Source of the DNA: Actinomycetota bacterium
GTDB lineage: Bacteria; Actinomycetota; Actinomycetes; Actinomycetales; Dermatophilaceae
DNA: 47,153 bases
NCBI GenBank assembly: GCA_020161815.1
Contig: JAIUOP010000021.1
Location: 1 to 47,153 of the forward strand
Direction: 5' to 3'
The position numbers and the translations under genes were made by a program. Under the pieces are notes generated by a model. The model ran no database searches. It had not been told where the DNA came from and saw only the letters and a list, made by a program, of their open reading frames with translations. Numbering within the stretch: the first letter of the stretch is position 1; the number at the start of each line of letters is the position of its first letter. This document shows, piece by piece, positions 8,319 through 17,097 of the stretch.

Positions 8319-9277
8319 TCGACTTCCGCTACCACCTCGTGTCCATCGTCTCGATCTTCCTGGCGCTCGCCGTCGGGATCGTGCTGGGAGCCGGGCCGCT
8401 CCAGGGCCAGATCGGCGACACCCTCACCTCCGAGATCACCCAGTTGCGCGCCGACAAGACCAGCCTGCGCGACCAGGTCACCACCTTGGAGAAGCAGGGC
8501 ACTGACGACCGGGCGTATGCCGAGGCGACCCTGGGCCGGGTCGTGTCGGGAGCGCTGTCGGGCCGAGCCGTGGCGCTCGTCGTGCTCCCCGACGTCGACG
8601 CCGACCGCGTGACCGAAGCCGCCTCGGCCGTCACGCTGGCCGGAGGCACGATCGCGTCCACGACGCGCGTCCAGGGCAGCTGGATCGCCGGCAACACCGC
8701 CACGAAGTCCGACCGTGACGCCCTGGTGTCCCGCCTGGCCACCACCTTGGGCCTGACCGTGACGGCCGGCAGCGAATCGGTGAACCTGCCCGACCGTGTC
8801 CTCGCCGCGGCGCTGGCCTCCACCACTGCGACCGGAGTGGGCCAGGAGGCCGCGCGAGCAGCCCTCACCGAGCTCGCGACCGCCAAGCTCATCGAGGTCG
8901 AGGCCGAGGATGTCGTGCCGGCGCAGCTTGTCGTGGTCCTGAGCGGCCCGATCACCGCAGGCACCGCCAAGGACCGGGAGGCCGCGGCCGCGTCCTGGCT
9001 GCGCCTGGCCCAGGCGCTGGACACGGCGGCCACGGCGTCGGTCCTCACCACGGGCACGCCGACCGCCGCGTCGGAGACCAGCACCTCGCTCGTGACGGCC
9101 GCCCGTGCGGACGGTGCCGCCAGCAAGGCGATCTCGACCGTCGACGACACGGCCACGCCGATGGGCCAGGCCAGCCTGGTCCTGGCCCTCGTGCAGCAGG
9201 AGGACGGGGCGACCGGGCACTACGGCACCGGTGACGGGGCCTCGGCACCGTTCGCACCACTTCCGGACGGGCCATGA
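8315..9277 (+). CDS. steB: SteB / MctB-like membrane protein
   Basis: 320 residues. It begins MIDFRYHLVSIVSIFLALAV, the hallmark start of the DUF3186 'copper transporter' family (Rv1698/MctB), followed by a coiled coil (EITQLRADKTSLRDQVTTLE) and a long extracytoplasmic Ala/Thr-rich domain. One N-terminal membrane segment (about residues 8-27) is visible. Mycobacterial MctB was linked to copper tolerance, while the corynebacterial homologue SteB works with SteA in division; pairing with steA here (GTGA overlap) favours the division role. Confidence 0.88.
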   Translation: MIDFRYHLVSIVSIFLALAVGIVLGAGPLQGQIGDTLTSEITQLRADKTSLRDQVTTLEKQGTDDRAYAEATLGRVVSGALSGRAVALVVLPDVDADRVTEAASAVTLAGGTIASTTRVQGSWIAGNTATKSDRDALVSRLATTLGLTVTAGSESVNLPDRVLAAALASTTATGVGQEAARAALTELATAKLIEVEAEDVVPAQLVVVLSGPITAGTAKDREAAAASWLRLAQALDTAATASVLTTGTPTAASETSTSLVTAARADGAASKAISTVDDTATPMGQASLVLALVQQEDGATGHYGTGDGASAPFAPLPDGP

Positions 9278-10086
9278 TCGCCCGCTCGCTCGCCGTCGCC
9301 ACCGGCGCCGGCGTCGGTGCGCTCGCTCAGGCCCTGGCGCGCCGCCTGCCGGCCGAGCACCGTGCTCGCTGGCTCCGCACCAACCATGCCGGCCGGGACG
9401 TGACCCTCCTCGAGGGCCCGGCGCACGCGATCTCCCTCGCCGTGGCGGGCCTGCTGGCCGGACCCGCACCGGTCCTCGCCGCCACGAGCAGTGGCGCGCT
9501 GGGCGCCCTCGACGACCTCACCGGCGATGCCTCGAGCAAGGGCCTGCGGGGCCACCTGTCCGCCGCCCGCCGCGGCCAGGTCACCACCGGACTGGTCAAG
9601 ATCGGCGGACTCGCGCTCACCGGCGTCGCCAGCACGCTCCTGCTCGACCGAGGTGACCCGGCGCGATCTCCCGGCCTGCCCGGTGCGCTCCTGGGGGGAG
9701 CCGTCGTCGCCGGCTCCGCCAACCTGCTCAACCTCTTCGACCTTCGTCCCGGCCGCGCCCTCAAGGTGGGCCTGCTGATGGCCGCCCCCCTGGCGCTGGG
9801 GCGCGGGAGCCGGGGTGTCACCGCGGCCGGAACCATCGGCGCCGCGCTCGCCGCGCTGCCGCCGGACCTCCGCGGCGAGTCGATGCTGGGGGACACCGGC
9901 GCCAACGCGCTCGGTGCCGTCCTGGGGGTCGCGCTCGTCGACGGGGCCAGCACCCGGTCCCGATGGGTGTCCCTGGCGGTGCTGACCGGACTGACCCTGG
10001 CCTCGGAGCGGGTGAGCTTCACCAAGGTCATCGAGTCCACGCCCGTGCTCCGGGAGGTCGACGCATGGGGCCGGGCACGTCGATGA
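9274..10086 (+). CDS. MraY/WecA-like phospho-sugar transferase family protein
   Basis: 270-residue polytopic membrane protein. It keeps recognisable signatures of the polyprenyl-phosphate phospho-sugar transferase family: ALDDLTGD near residue 79 (the Asp-Asp pair), NLLNLFDLRPGRALK near residue 149 (equivalent to the N..N..D motif) and MLGDTGANALG near residue 208. It is shorter than MraY (about 360) and lacks the usual His motif region, so the substrate may differ from UDP-MurNAc-pentapeptide. It overlaps steB (ATGA) and the flippase-like gene. It may place a sugar phosphate on a lipid carrier for the two genes that follow; this is inference. Confidence 0.72.
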   Translation: MIARSLAVATGAGVGALAQALARRLPAEHRARWLRTNHAGRDVTLLEGPAHAISLAVAGLLAGPAPVLAATSSGALGALDDLTGDASSKGLRGHLSAARRGQVTTGLVKIGGLALTGVASTLLLDRGDPARSPGLPGALLGGAVVAGSANLLNLFDLRPGRALKVGLLMAAPLALGRGSRGVTAAGTIGAALAALPPDLRGESMLGDTGANALGAVLGVALVDGASTRSRWVSLAVLTGLTLASERVSFTKVIESTPVLREVDAWGRARR

Positions 10087-11801
10087 CGCCGGGCTGCGAC
10101 CCCGCCGTCCCCGAGCCCCGCGGCCCTGAGTCCCACGGCTTGGAGCCCCAGGGGCCACGGTCACCCGACCCCGGGCCGCGACGGACCGGCAGCGTGACCA
10201 GCACGATCGCCGGTGCCGCCGGAGCGATCGCCGTGCTGACCCTGCTGTCCCGGGTCATCGGCTTCGGCCGCTACCTCGTCTTCGCCGACGCGGTGCGCTC
10301 CGGTGGGGTGGGCGGGGTCTACAACGCCGTCAACGCCATCCCGAACGTCTTCTACGAAGTGGCCGCGGGAGGGGTCCTCGCCGCAGTCGCCGTGCCGTTG
10401 ATCGGTGCCGCGATCGGCGCCGGACGAGCCGAGCAGGCCCACCGGATTGCCTCCGTCCTGCTCACCTGGACGCTCCTGGGCCTGGTCCCGCTGGCGCTCC
10501 TCGTCCTCCTCACGGCGCCGTGGCTGGCGGCCTTCGTCGTCCCCGACGGACTGCCCGCCGCGCAGCAGGTGGGGACCCGCCTCCTGCGGATCTTCGCCGT
10601 CCAGATCCCGTTGTACGGCGTGGGCATCGTCCTCTCCGGGCTGCTCCAGGCGCACCGCCGGTTCCTCGCGGTGGCCCTCGCGCCGCTCCTGTCGAGCCTG
10701 ACCGTGATCGCGACCTACCTGGTCTACGGCGCCCTCACCGACGGTCGCACCGATCCCGGCGCCGTCCCGGGCGAGGCGATCACCGTGCTCGGCTGGGGCA
10801 CGACGCTCGGCGTCGTGGCCCTCAGCCTGCCGCTGCTCGGCCCGGCGCTGGCCACGGGCTGGCGACCGATCCCGGCGCTGCGCCTGGGCGACGGGATCGG
10901 CAGGCGGCTGGGCCAGCTCGCCCTGGCCGGCCTCGTCGCGCTCGCGGCACAGCAGCTCGCCACCGTGGCCGTCATGCGCCTGAGCCGGGCGACGGGGGAT
11001 CCGGGCACCTTCACCGTGTACGGCTACGCGCAGGCCGTCTACGTGCTGCCGTATGCCGTCCTCGCCGTGCCGATCGCCACGAGCGTCTTTCCCTCGCTGG
11101 CCCAGTCCACCGGCGCCAACCTCGACGTGGCCCCGCTCGTGTCCCGGGCCCTCAAGGCCGTCCTGGCCCTGACCGGTGTCGCGGCCGGGGTGCTCATGGC
11201 CGTCGCGGCACCCATCGGCTCGTTCTTCACCGCCCTCGACGCGCGCCGGGGGAGTGCGCCGAGCACGGAGGCGCTGGCTGCCCTGCCGACCGCCCTCGTC
11301 GCGTACGCACCCGGTCTGGTCGGCTTCGCCGCCGTCGCGGTGCTCACGCGCGCGCTCTACGTGCGCGGCTCGGCACCGGCCGCCGGTGCTGCCGTGGCCG
11401 GCGGGTGGTTGGTGGCGGCAGTGGTGCCCTTTGCCCTCGTCGGGGACCAGCCCACGCCCGAGGTCACTCTGCGTGCGCTGGGCATCGGTTCGACGATCGG
11501 CATGACGGTGGCGGCCCTGACGCTGGGCCTGTTGGTGCGCCGCGCGTGGGGTCCACCGGCGCTCGCCGGAGTCAACCGCAGTGCGGCCGTGGTCGTCGTG
11601 GCGATGTCCGTGGCGCTGCTCGTCGGCGACCTCGTCTCGCGACTGGTGGGCGGTCACGGCGTGTGGGGCGCACTCGTCAGCGGGATCGTCGGCGGATCCG
11701 CTGCCGTGGTGGCAGGCTTGGCCGTCGTGATGAGCGGAGACCGCGACACCGTGGCGGCGGCGATCCGGCGTGGTCGCTCGCGCCGAAGGCGAGAGCCATG
11801 A
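10083..11801 (+). CDS. MurJ/MviN-like lipid flippase
   Basis: 572 residues with about 14 hydrophobic segments. The first (AGAIAVLTLLSRVIGFGRYL) carries the conserved Arg of MurJ family members, and FYEVAAGGVLAAVAVPLI matches the family's second helix. The first ~37 residues are Pro-rich and cytoplasmic. Family members flip undecaprenyl-linked precursors across the membrane. A murJ paralogue is normally also found elsewhere in actinobacterial genomes, so this copy may serve another lipid-linked glycan. ATG 10083 overlaps the previous stop; the end overlaps the glycosyltransferase start. Confidence 0.85.
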   Translation: MTPGCDPAVPEPRGPESHGLEPQGPRSPDPGPRRTGSVTSTIAGAAGAIAVLTLLSRVIGFGRYLVFADAVRSGGVGGVYNAVNAIPNVFYEVAAGGVLAAVAVPLIGAAIGAGRAEQAHRIASVLLTWTLLGLVPLALLVLLTAPWLAAFVVPDGLPAAQQVGTRLLRIFAVQIPLYGVGIVLSGLLQAHRRFLAVALAPLLSSLTVIATYLVYGALTDGRTDPGAVPGEAITVLGWGTTLGVVALSLPLLGPALATGWRPIPALRLGDGIGRRLGQLALAGLVALAAQQLATVAVMRLSRATGDPGTFTVYGYAQAVYVLPYAVLAVPIATSVFPSLAQSTGANLDVAPLVSRALKAVLALTGVAAGVLMAVAAPIGSFFTALDARRGSAPSTEALAALPTALVAYAPGLVGFAAVAVLTRALYVRGSAPAAGAAVAGGWLVAAVVPFALVGDQPTPEVTLRALGIGSTIGMTVAALTLGLLVRRAWGPPALAGVNRSAAVVVVAMSVALLVGDLVSRLVGGHGVWGALVSGIVGGSAAVVAGLAVVMSGDRDTVAAAIRRGRSRRRREP

Positions 11802-12886
11802 GGATCCTGCTCGCACTGGGCACGAGCACCGGTGGGGTCGGGCGCCACGTCCACGACCTCGCGGGCGGACTCATCGCGCGCGGCCACGAGGTGGTCGTCG
11901 CGGCGCCACCGGAGGTCGAGGCACAGTTCGACTACGCCGGGCTGGGTGCCACGAGCGTGGCCCTGGAGCTCACCGATCGCCCGCACCCGACGCGTGACGT
12001 GCGCACCGGCCGGGTGCTCCGCGAGGCGGCTGCGGACTGCGACCTCGTCCACGCCCATGGGCTCCGGGTGGGTGCGCTCGGGGCACTGGCCCTCACCGGA
12101 GCGTCGACACCCCTCGTCGTCACCTTGCACAATGCGGCCCCGTCCGGTCGAGCCGGTCGGGCCGTCCACGCCGCCCTCGAGCAGGTGGTGGCGCGGCGCG
12201 CCGACCTGGTCCTGGGGGTCTCGAGCGATCTGGTCCGCCGTCAGGAGCAGCTCGGCGCCCGGCGGTCCGCCCTCGCCGTCGTCCCGGCGGCGACGATGCC
12301 CAGGATCGCGCGGGACCGGTACGCGGTCCGCCACGAGCTGGGGCTCGAGGCCCGCACCCCCCTGCTCGTCACCATTGCCCGGCTCGCTCCGCAGAAGGAC
12401 CTCGACCTCCTCCTCGACGCCGTCGCGATCCTGCGCAACCGTCACGGCCTCGAGCTGGCCAGCGTCGTCGCCGGCGAGGGGCCACTGCGCCAGCGACTGA
12501 GCGCCCGCGCCCGGGCCGAGGCGCTCCCGGTGCGCTTCCTGGGCCATCGCACCGATGTCGCCGACCTGCTCGGGGCCTCCGACGTCGTGGTGTCCACGGC
12601 CCGCTGGGAGGGGCAGCCGGTCGCCCTCCAGGAGGCCCTCCACCTCGGTGCGGCCATCGTCGCCACCGATGCCGGCGGCACGGCCGACGTGGTCGGCGAT
12701 GCTGCCCTCCTGGTCCCGGTGGGCGACGCGGAGACCCTGGCCAGCGCCCTCGCCGACGTCCTCCGCCACGGGGCCGTGCGCGACGACCTGCGCTCCAAGG
12801 CGATCCACCGGTCGGCCGAGCTCCCAAGCCTGGAGCATTCCATCGATGCCGTGCTCACGGCATACGCCTCCCTCGGGGTCAGCTGA
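11798..12886 (+). CDS. GT4-type glycosyltransferase
   Basis: 362 residues, GT-B fold. The N-terminal acceptor domain starts RILLALGTSTGGVGRHVHDL with the glycine-rich GGVGRHV motif. The C-terminal domain has ARLAPQKDLDLLLDA, VAGEGPLRQRL, FLGHRTDVADLL and the E-x7-E type segment EGQPVALQEALHLGAAIVA. It probably transfers a nucleotide-sugar-derived residue to a lipid-linked acceptor in the cytoplasm. It is translationally coupled to the flippase-like gene (ATGA). Together with the MraY-like gene this makes a plausible three-step lipid-linked glycan module; substrates are unknown. Confidence 0.88.
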   Translation: MRILLALGTSTGGVGRHVHDLAGGLIARGHEVVVAAPPEVEAQFDYAGLGATSVALELTDRPHPTRDVRTGRVLREAAADCDLVHAHGLRVGALGALALTGASTPLVVTLHNAAPSGRAGRAVHAALEQVVARRADLVLGVSSDLVRRQEQLGARRSALAVVPAATMPRIARDRYAVRHELGLEARTPLLVTIARLAPQKDLDLLLDAVAILRNRHGLELASVVAGEGPLRQRLSARARAEALPVRFLGHRTDVADLLGASDVVVSTARWEGQPVALQEALHLGAAIVATDAGGTADVVGDAALLVPVGDAETLASALADVLRHGAVRDDLRSKAIHRSAELPSLEHSIDAVLTAYASLGVS

Positions 12887-12941
12887 GCAACGCGGGCGTG
12901 CCGACGGGTGGGTCGCGCGCCTCCGGCACCCCGCGATGACG

Positions 12942-12947
12942 TAGGGT
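12942..12947 (+). promoter_or_regulatory. Likely -10 box of pyrG (near-leaderless)
   Basis: TAGGGT lies 8 nt before the GTG start, a spacing that would place transcription start at or very near the start codon. It sits in the 69-nt gap after the coupled gene train, where a new promoter would be expected. No clear -35. Confidence 0.4.
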
Positions 12948-12955
12948 GGGGGTCC

Positions 12956-14662
12956 GTGGTGCAGACGACGAAACAGATCTTCGTGACCGGAGGCGTCGCC
13001 TCATCCCTCGGCAAGGGCCTCACCGCCAGCTCCCTCGGACACCTGCTCCGAGCGCGGGGCCTGAAGGTGACGATGCAGAAGCTGGACCCCTACCTCAACG
13101 TCGACCCGGGCACGATGAACCCGTTCGAGCACGGCGAGGTCTTCGTCACCGAGGACGGCGCCGAGACCGACCTCGACATCGGGCACTACGAGCGCTTCCT
13201 CGACGTCAACCTCCACGGCAGCGCCAACGTCACGACCGGCCAGGTCTACAAGCGGGTCATCGACAAGGAGCGCCGCGGGGAGTACCTCGGGCAGACCGTC
13301 CAGGTCATCCCACACATCACCAACGAGCTCAAGGACCGGATGCGGGCCGAGGCCGCCGGCTCCCCGGGCGTCTCCGACGACGACGCGCCGGACCTGATCA
13401 TCACCGAGATCGGTGGCACCGTCGGCGACATCGAGTCCCTGCCCTTCCTCGAGGCGGCCCGCCAGGTGCGCCACGACCTCGGCCGCGACAACGTCTTCTT
13501 CCTGCACGTCTCGCTCGTGCCCTACCTCGCGCCCAGCGGCGAGCTCAAGACCAAGCCGACACAGCACTCCGTGGCCGCCCTGCGCCAGGTCGGCATCCAG
13601 CCCGACGCCCTCGTCCTGCGCGCCGACCGACCCATCCCGGACAACATCAAGCGCAAGATCTCGCTCATGTGCGATGTCGACACCGAGGCCGTGGCCGCGG
13701 CCGTCGACGCCCCGAGCATCTACGACATCCCCAAGGTGATCCACCGCGAGGGCCTGGACGCCTACGTCATCCGCCGGTTGGGCCTGACCTTCCGCGACGT
13801 CGACTGGACCGACTGGGACCTCCTCCTCGACCGGGTCCACCGGCCCGAGCACGAGGTCGAGGTCGCCCTCGTGGGCAAGTACATCGACCTGCCGGACGCC
13901 TACCTCTCGGTGACCGAAGCACTGCGCGCCGGTGGCTTCCACCATGACGCGAAGGTCCGCATCCGCTGGGTCGCCTCCGACGACTGCGCCAGCGAGGCCG
14001 GGGCCCAGAAGGCGCTCGGCGGCGTCGACGCCGTGCTCGTTCCAGGCGGCTTCGGGATCCGGGGCATCGAGGGCAAGCTCGGTGCCCTGTGTTGGGCCCG
14101 GGAGCGCAAGGTGCCCACGCTCGGCATCTGCCTGGGCCTGCAGTGCATGGTCATCGAGTACGCCCGCACGGTGCTGGGCATCGAGGGCGCGAGCTCGACC
14201 GAGTTCGACCCGCAGACATCCGACCCGGTCATCGCCACGATGGAGGAGCAGAAGGCCTTCGTCGAGGGGGCCGGTGACCTCGGTGGCACCATGCGCCTGG
14301 GCACCCAGCGGGCCGCCCTGGTGCCCGACTCGGTCGCTGCGCGCGCCTACGGCTCCACGTCCGTCGACGAGCGCCACCGGCACCGCTACGAGGTGAACAA
14401 CGACTACCTCGAGCGGCTCACCGACGCCGGCCTCGTGGTCAGCGGCACCCACCCCGAGCTCGGCCTCGTCGAGTTCGTCGAGCTGCCGACCGAGGTCCAC
14501 CCCTACTACATCGCGACCCAGGCCCACCCGGAGTTCAAGTCCCGGCCGACGCGGGCGCACCCGCTCTTCGCGGGGCTCATCGGTGCGGCCCTGGCCGAGC
14601 AGCGGGCCGCCCGCCTCGTCGAGGTCGAGCGACCCAAGGTCAGCGAGCCCGCCGGCGCATGA
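12956..14662 (+). CDS. pyrG: CTP synthase
   Basis: 568 residues; ATP-dependent amination of UTP to CTP using glutamine. The N-terminal synthetase domain begins [19 protein letters not shown] (P-loop) and contains [20 protein letters not shown]. The C-terminal class I glutamine amidotransferase domain has PGGFGIRG and the nucleophile in [14 protein letters not shown], with the His/Glu pair in AHPEFKS. GTG 12956 is preferred; GTG 12959 directly follows and cannot be excluded. The NUDIX gene overlaps its stop. The pyrG-NUDIX pair is conserved with mycobacteria (Rv1699-Rv1700). Confidence 0.97.
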   Translation: MVQTTKQIFVTGGVASSLGKGLTASSLGHLLRARGLKVTMQKLDPYLNVDPGTMNPFEHGEVFVTEDGAETDLDIGHYERFLDVNLHGSANVTTGQVYKRVIDKERRGEYLGQTVQVIPHITNELKDRMRAEAAGSPGVSDDDAPDLIITEIGGTVGDIESLPFLEAARQVRHDLGRDNVFFLHVSLVPYLAPSGELKTKPTQHSVAALRQVGIQPDALVLRADRPIPDNIKRKISLMCDVDTEAVAAAVDAPSIYDIPKVIHREGLDAYVIRRLGLTFRDVDWTDWDLLLDRVHRPEHEVEVALVGKYIDLPDAYLSVTEALRAGGFHHDAKVRIRWVASDDCASEAGAQKALGGVDAVLVPGGFGIRGIEGKLGALCWARERKVPTLGICLGLQCMVIEYARTVLGIEGASSTEFDPQTSDPVIATMEEQKAFVEGAGDLGGTMRLGTQRAALVPDSVAARAYGSTSVDERHRHRYEVNNDYLERLTDAGLVVSGTHPELGLVEFVELPTEVHPYYIATQAHPEFKSRPTRAHPLFAGLIGAALAEQRAARLVEVERPKVSEPAGA

Positions 14663-15258
14663 CCGGGTCCGGCTCACCCGCGCTGCGGGACCAGGTGGAG
14701 GCCTCGCCCGTCAGCGCGAGCGAGGTCGTCTTCTCCGGCCACATCTGGGACGTGCGCCGCGACACCGTCGAGCTTCCGACCGGGCCTGCCGAACGCGACT
14801 ACATCGCCCATCCCGGCGCCGTCATCATCCTGGCGCTGGACCCCGAGGACCGCGTCCTGGTCATCCAGCAGTACCGCCACCCGATCCGCACCCACGAGTG
14901 GGAGCTGCCTGCGGGCCTGCTCGACGTCGAGGGGGAGGACCCGGTCGAGGCCGCGCAGCGTGAGCTGCACGAGGAGGTCGACCTGACGGCCGCGCGCTGG
15001 GACCACCTGCTCTCCTTCCACCCCTCGCCCGGCAGCCTCGGCGAGGTCATCCACCTCTACCTCGCCCGCGACCTCGCGCCGGTGCCGGAGGATGAGCGGC
15101 ACGAGCGCACCCACGAGGAGGCCGGTATGCCGTCCCGCTGGGTCCCGCTCGAGGAGCTGCGTTCCGCGGTGCTCACCGGTGCCGTCCGGAACGGCCCGCT
15201 GGCGCTGGCCGTGCTGGCCGCCCATGACCTGCGCGAGCAGGGGTGGCGCTCAGCATGA
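14659..15258 (+). CDS. NUDIX hydrolase, ADP-ribose pyrophosphatase type
   Basis: 199 residues. The NUDIX box core is [10 protein letters not shown] near residue 103, with the catalytic REL-EE residues; the loop before it (GLLDVEGED) has one residue more than the strict consensus and the closing Gly is Asp. The upstream segment [21 protein letters not shown] is typical of ADP-ribose pyrophosphatases. It probably hydrolyses ADP-ribose or a related dinucleotide. ATG overlaps the pyrG stop, and its stop overlaps the next ATG. Confidence 0.9.
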   Translation: MTGSGSPALRDQVEASPVSASEVVFSGHIWDVRRDTVELPTGPAERDYIAHPGAVIILALDPEDRVLVIQQYRHPIRTHEWELPAGLLDVEGEDPVEAAQRELHEEVDLTAARWDHLLSFHPSPGSLGEVIHLYLARDLAPVPEDERHERTHEEAGMPSRWVPLEELRSAVLTGAVRNGPLALAVLAAHDLREQGWRSA

Positions 15259-15656
15259 CTGGTGCCTTCGGGACGGTGTCCGGCGATCCCTGCCCGTGCG
15301 CCGGACCGGGGGAGCGCCACCAGTTCGCCACGCACTGCGGCCCACTCCTGCGCGGCGAAGCCCTGCCGGGCACCCCGGAGGCGACGATGCGAAGCCGCTA
15401 CACGGCATACGCCCTCGGTGACCGGGACCACCTCGTCCGCACCTGGCATCCGCGGACGCGCCCGGGCGAGCTCGACCTCGACCCCGCCCTGAGGTGGGTC
15501 GGCCTCACCGTGACCCGCGCCGAGGGTGACCAGGTGGCTTTCGAGGCGCACTGGATGTCGGGGGAGGGGAGAACCCTGCAACGGGGGGTGCTGACCGAAA
15601 CCAGCCGCTTCGAGCGGCGCGGCGGGCGCTGGCTCTATGTTGGTGCCACCGATTGA
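15255..15656 (+). CDS. YchJ/UPF0225 family protein
   Basis: 133 residues. It begins with a SEC-C-like cysteine/histidine cluster (DPCPCAGPG, then FATHCGPLL), followed by the family motif MRSRYTAYALGD and a cystatin/NTF2-like alpha+beta domain ending RRGGRWLYV. Proteins of this family have no firm biochemical role; metal binding by the Cys cluster is likely. ATG 15255 overlaps the NUDIX stop, so it is the last gene of the pyrG unit. Confidence 0.88.
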   Translation: MTGAFGTVSGDPCPCAGPGERHQFATHCGPLLRGEALPGTPEATMRSRYTAYALGDRDHLVRTWHPRTRPGELDLDPALRWVGLTVTRAEGDQVAFEAHWMSGEGRTLQRGVLTETSRFERRGGRWLYVGATD

Positions 15657-15670
15657 GTGCAGGAGGAAGC

Positions 15671-16534
15671 ATGACCACAAAGGCCGTCGTCCCCGAGGGC
15701 GCGGACGACATCGGCTTCATCGACCCGGTCGAGCAGCGGGAGTCGATCCACACCAAGAGCGGGCGGGTCCGCAAGGACGCCTACGAGGCCGAGATGGAGC
15801 GGCTGCAGGAGCAGCTGGTCCTGCTGCAGTACTGGATCCAGAAGCAGGGCCTGAAGGTCGTCGTCCTCTTCGAGGGCCGCGGATCGGCCGGCAAGGGTGG
15901 CGTGATCAAGCGGATCACCGAGCGCACCTCCCCGCGCACCGTCAAGGTCGCTGCGCTCCCGACGCCCACCGAGCGCCAGAAGACCCAGTGGTACTTCCAG
16001 CGCTACGTCGAGCACCTCCCCGCCGCCGGTGAGATGGTCCTGTTCGACCGGTCCTGGTACAACCGCTCCAACGTCGAGTGGGTCATGGGCTTCTGCACCC
16101 CGGACGAGCACGAGGAGTTCCTCCGGTCCTGCCCGGAGTTCGAGCGGATGCTCGTGCGCAGCGGCATCATCCTCATCAAGTACTGGTTCTCGGTCTCCTT
16201 CGAGGAGCAGCGCAAGCGCTTCGAGGCCCGCAACGCCGAGCCGCTCAAGCGCTGGAAGCTCTCGGACATGGACCTGGCCGAGCACGAGTTCTACGTGAAG
16301 TACTCGATGGCCAAGGACATCACCTTCCAGTACACCGACATCAAGCAGGCGCCGTGGTACGTCGTGCCCTCCGACGACAAGCGCGCCGCCCGGCTGAACT
16401 GCATCTCGCACCTGCTCTCGCAGTTCCCCTACGAGGACGTCGCCCCCGAGGTCGTCGAGCTGCCGGACATGCAGGAGATCCACTACGTCCGGCCGCCGAT
16501 GCACGAGCAGACCTTCGTCCCGCAGGTCTTCTGA
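15671..16534 (+). CDS. ppk2: Polyphosphate kinase 2 family protein
   Basis: 287 residues; PPK2 enzymes phosphorylate nucleotides using polyphosphate. The Walker A-like loop is EGRGSAGKGG (residues 68-77) and Walker B is FDRSWYNR (residues 125-132, Asp126). The lid region with QKTQWYFQRYVEHLP precedes Walker B and FEEQRKRFEARNAEPLKRWK follows. In most characterised PPK2 proteins the loop reads GRDAAGKGG; here the Asp is Gly71, which may matter because that Asp is reported as functionally important. A strong ribosome binding site (AGGAGGA, 15661-15667) precedes ATG 15671. The next gene overlaps the stop. Confidence 0.93.
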   Translation: MTTKAVVPEGADDIGFIDPVEQRESIHTKSGRVRKDAYEAEMERLQEQLVLLQYWIQKQGLKVVVLFEGRGSAGKGGVIKRITERTSPRTVKVAALPTPTERQKTQWYFQRYVEHLPAAGEMVLFDRSWYNRSNVEWVMGFCTPDEHEEFLRSCPEFERMLVRSGIILIKYWFSVSFEEQRKRFEARNAEPLKRWKLSDMDLAEHEFYVKYSMAKDITFQYTDIKQAPWYVVPSDDKRAARLNCISHLLSQFPYEDVAPEVVELPDMQEIHYVRPPMHEQTFVPQVF

Positions 16535-16968
16535 TGGGTCGGCGCCGCCTCCTCGTGGGCGGCGCCGCCCTTGCTCTCCTCGCCATGACGTGGTGGTGGT
16601 CCGGGATGCGCCGGGAGGCCCTGGTGGATGTGCCCGCGGTGGACGCCTCCGCGGAGGAGGTGGTCAGTGCCTACGCCGCAGCGCTCGGCGCACACGACTG
16701 CGACGTGGTCGTCCAGCTCAGCACGCCTGCCCATGCCTCGACCGCCCGAGCATGGTGTGCGGAGCGCAGCGTCGAGGGAGGGGTTCGCGTCGAGCCCTGT
16801 GCCCCGCCGGTGGGCGATCCGTCGGCAGCAGATCGATGCCGCGCCATGGCCGTGCTCGGCACCCGAGACATGGGCGGATTCGACGGCCGTGACACGCCAT
16901 GGTTGTTCTCCCTCGTCAGGGATCCCGATCGGGGTTGGCGGGTCGACGGGTGCGGCACCGGTCCCTGA
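16534..16968 (+). CDS. Membrane-anchored hypothetical protein
   Basis: 144 residues. An N-terminal anchor or signal (MGRRRLLVGGAALALLAMTW) is followed by an extracytoplasmic domain of about 120 residues with three Cys after the anchor plus one near the C-terminus. The sequence EEVVSAYAAALGAHDCDVVVQL and the closing WLFSLVRDPDRGWRVDGCG are reminiscent of small NTF2-like or DUF4878-like domains, but I do not assign a family. ATG overlaps the ppk2 stop (TGATG), so it is probably co-expressed with the kinase. Function unknown. Confidence 0.75.
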   Translation: MGRRRLLVGGAALALLAMTWWWSGMRREALVDVPAVDASAEEVVSAYAAALGAHDCDVVVQLSTPAHASTARAWCAERSVEGGVRVEPCAPPVGDPSAADRCRAMAVLGTRDMGGFDGRDTPWLFSLVRDPDRGWRVDGCGTGP

Positions 16969-16993
16969 TCGCCGCAGGTTGGGTCAAACCGAT

Positions 16994-17072
16994 TCGTATG
17001 CCGTGGGCTGGGTTCGTAGACTGGCCCGTGCCCGTGGGTGGCCGCCCTCGCACGCCGCCCCACGGCATACGA
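16994..17072 (+). promoter_or_regulatory. 14-bp inverted repeat around a possible aspS -10 box
   Basis: TCGTATGCCGTGGG (16994-17007) and CCCACGGCATACGA (17059-17072) are perfect complements separated by 51 nt. Each arm contains the dispersed octamer GTATGCCG/CGGCATAC. A TANNNT box, TAGACT (17017-17022), lies between the arms, 75 nt before the aspS GTG. This could be an operator pair, a leader RNA stem, or two copies of the genome-wide octamer that happen to face each other. Confidence 0.5.
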
Positions 17073-17097
17073 CGCCTGACAACCGAAGGACTGCTCC

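Noticed and set aside
16969..17097. T-box or other known riboswitch in the aspS leader
   Set aside because: No T-box sequence or specifier-loop structure is visible; only the inverted repeat stands out.
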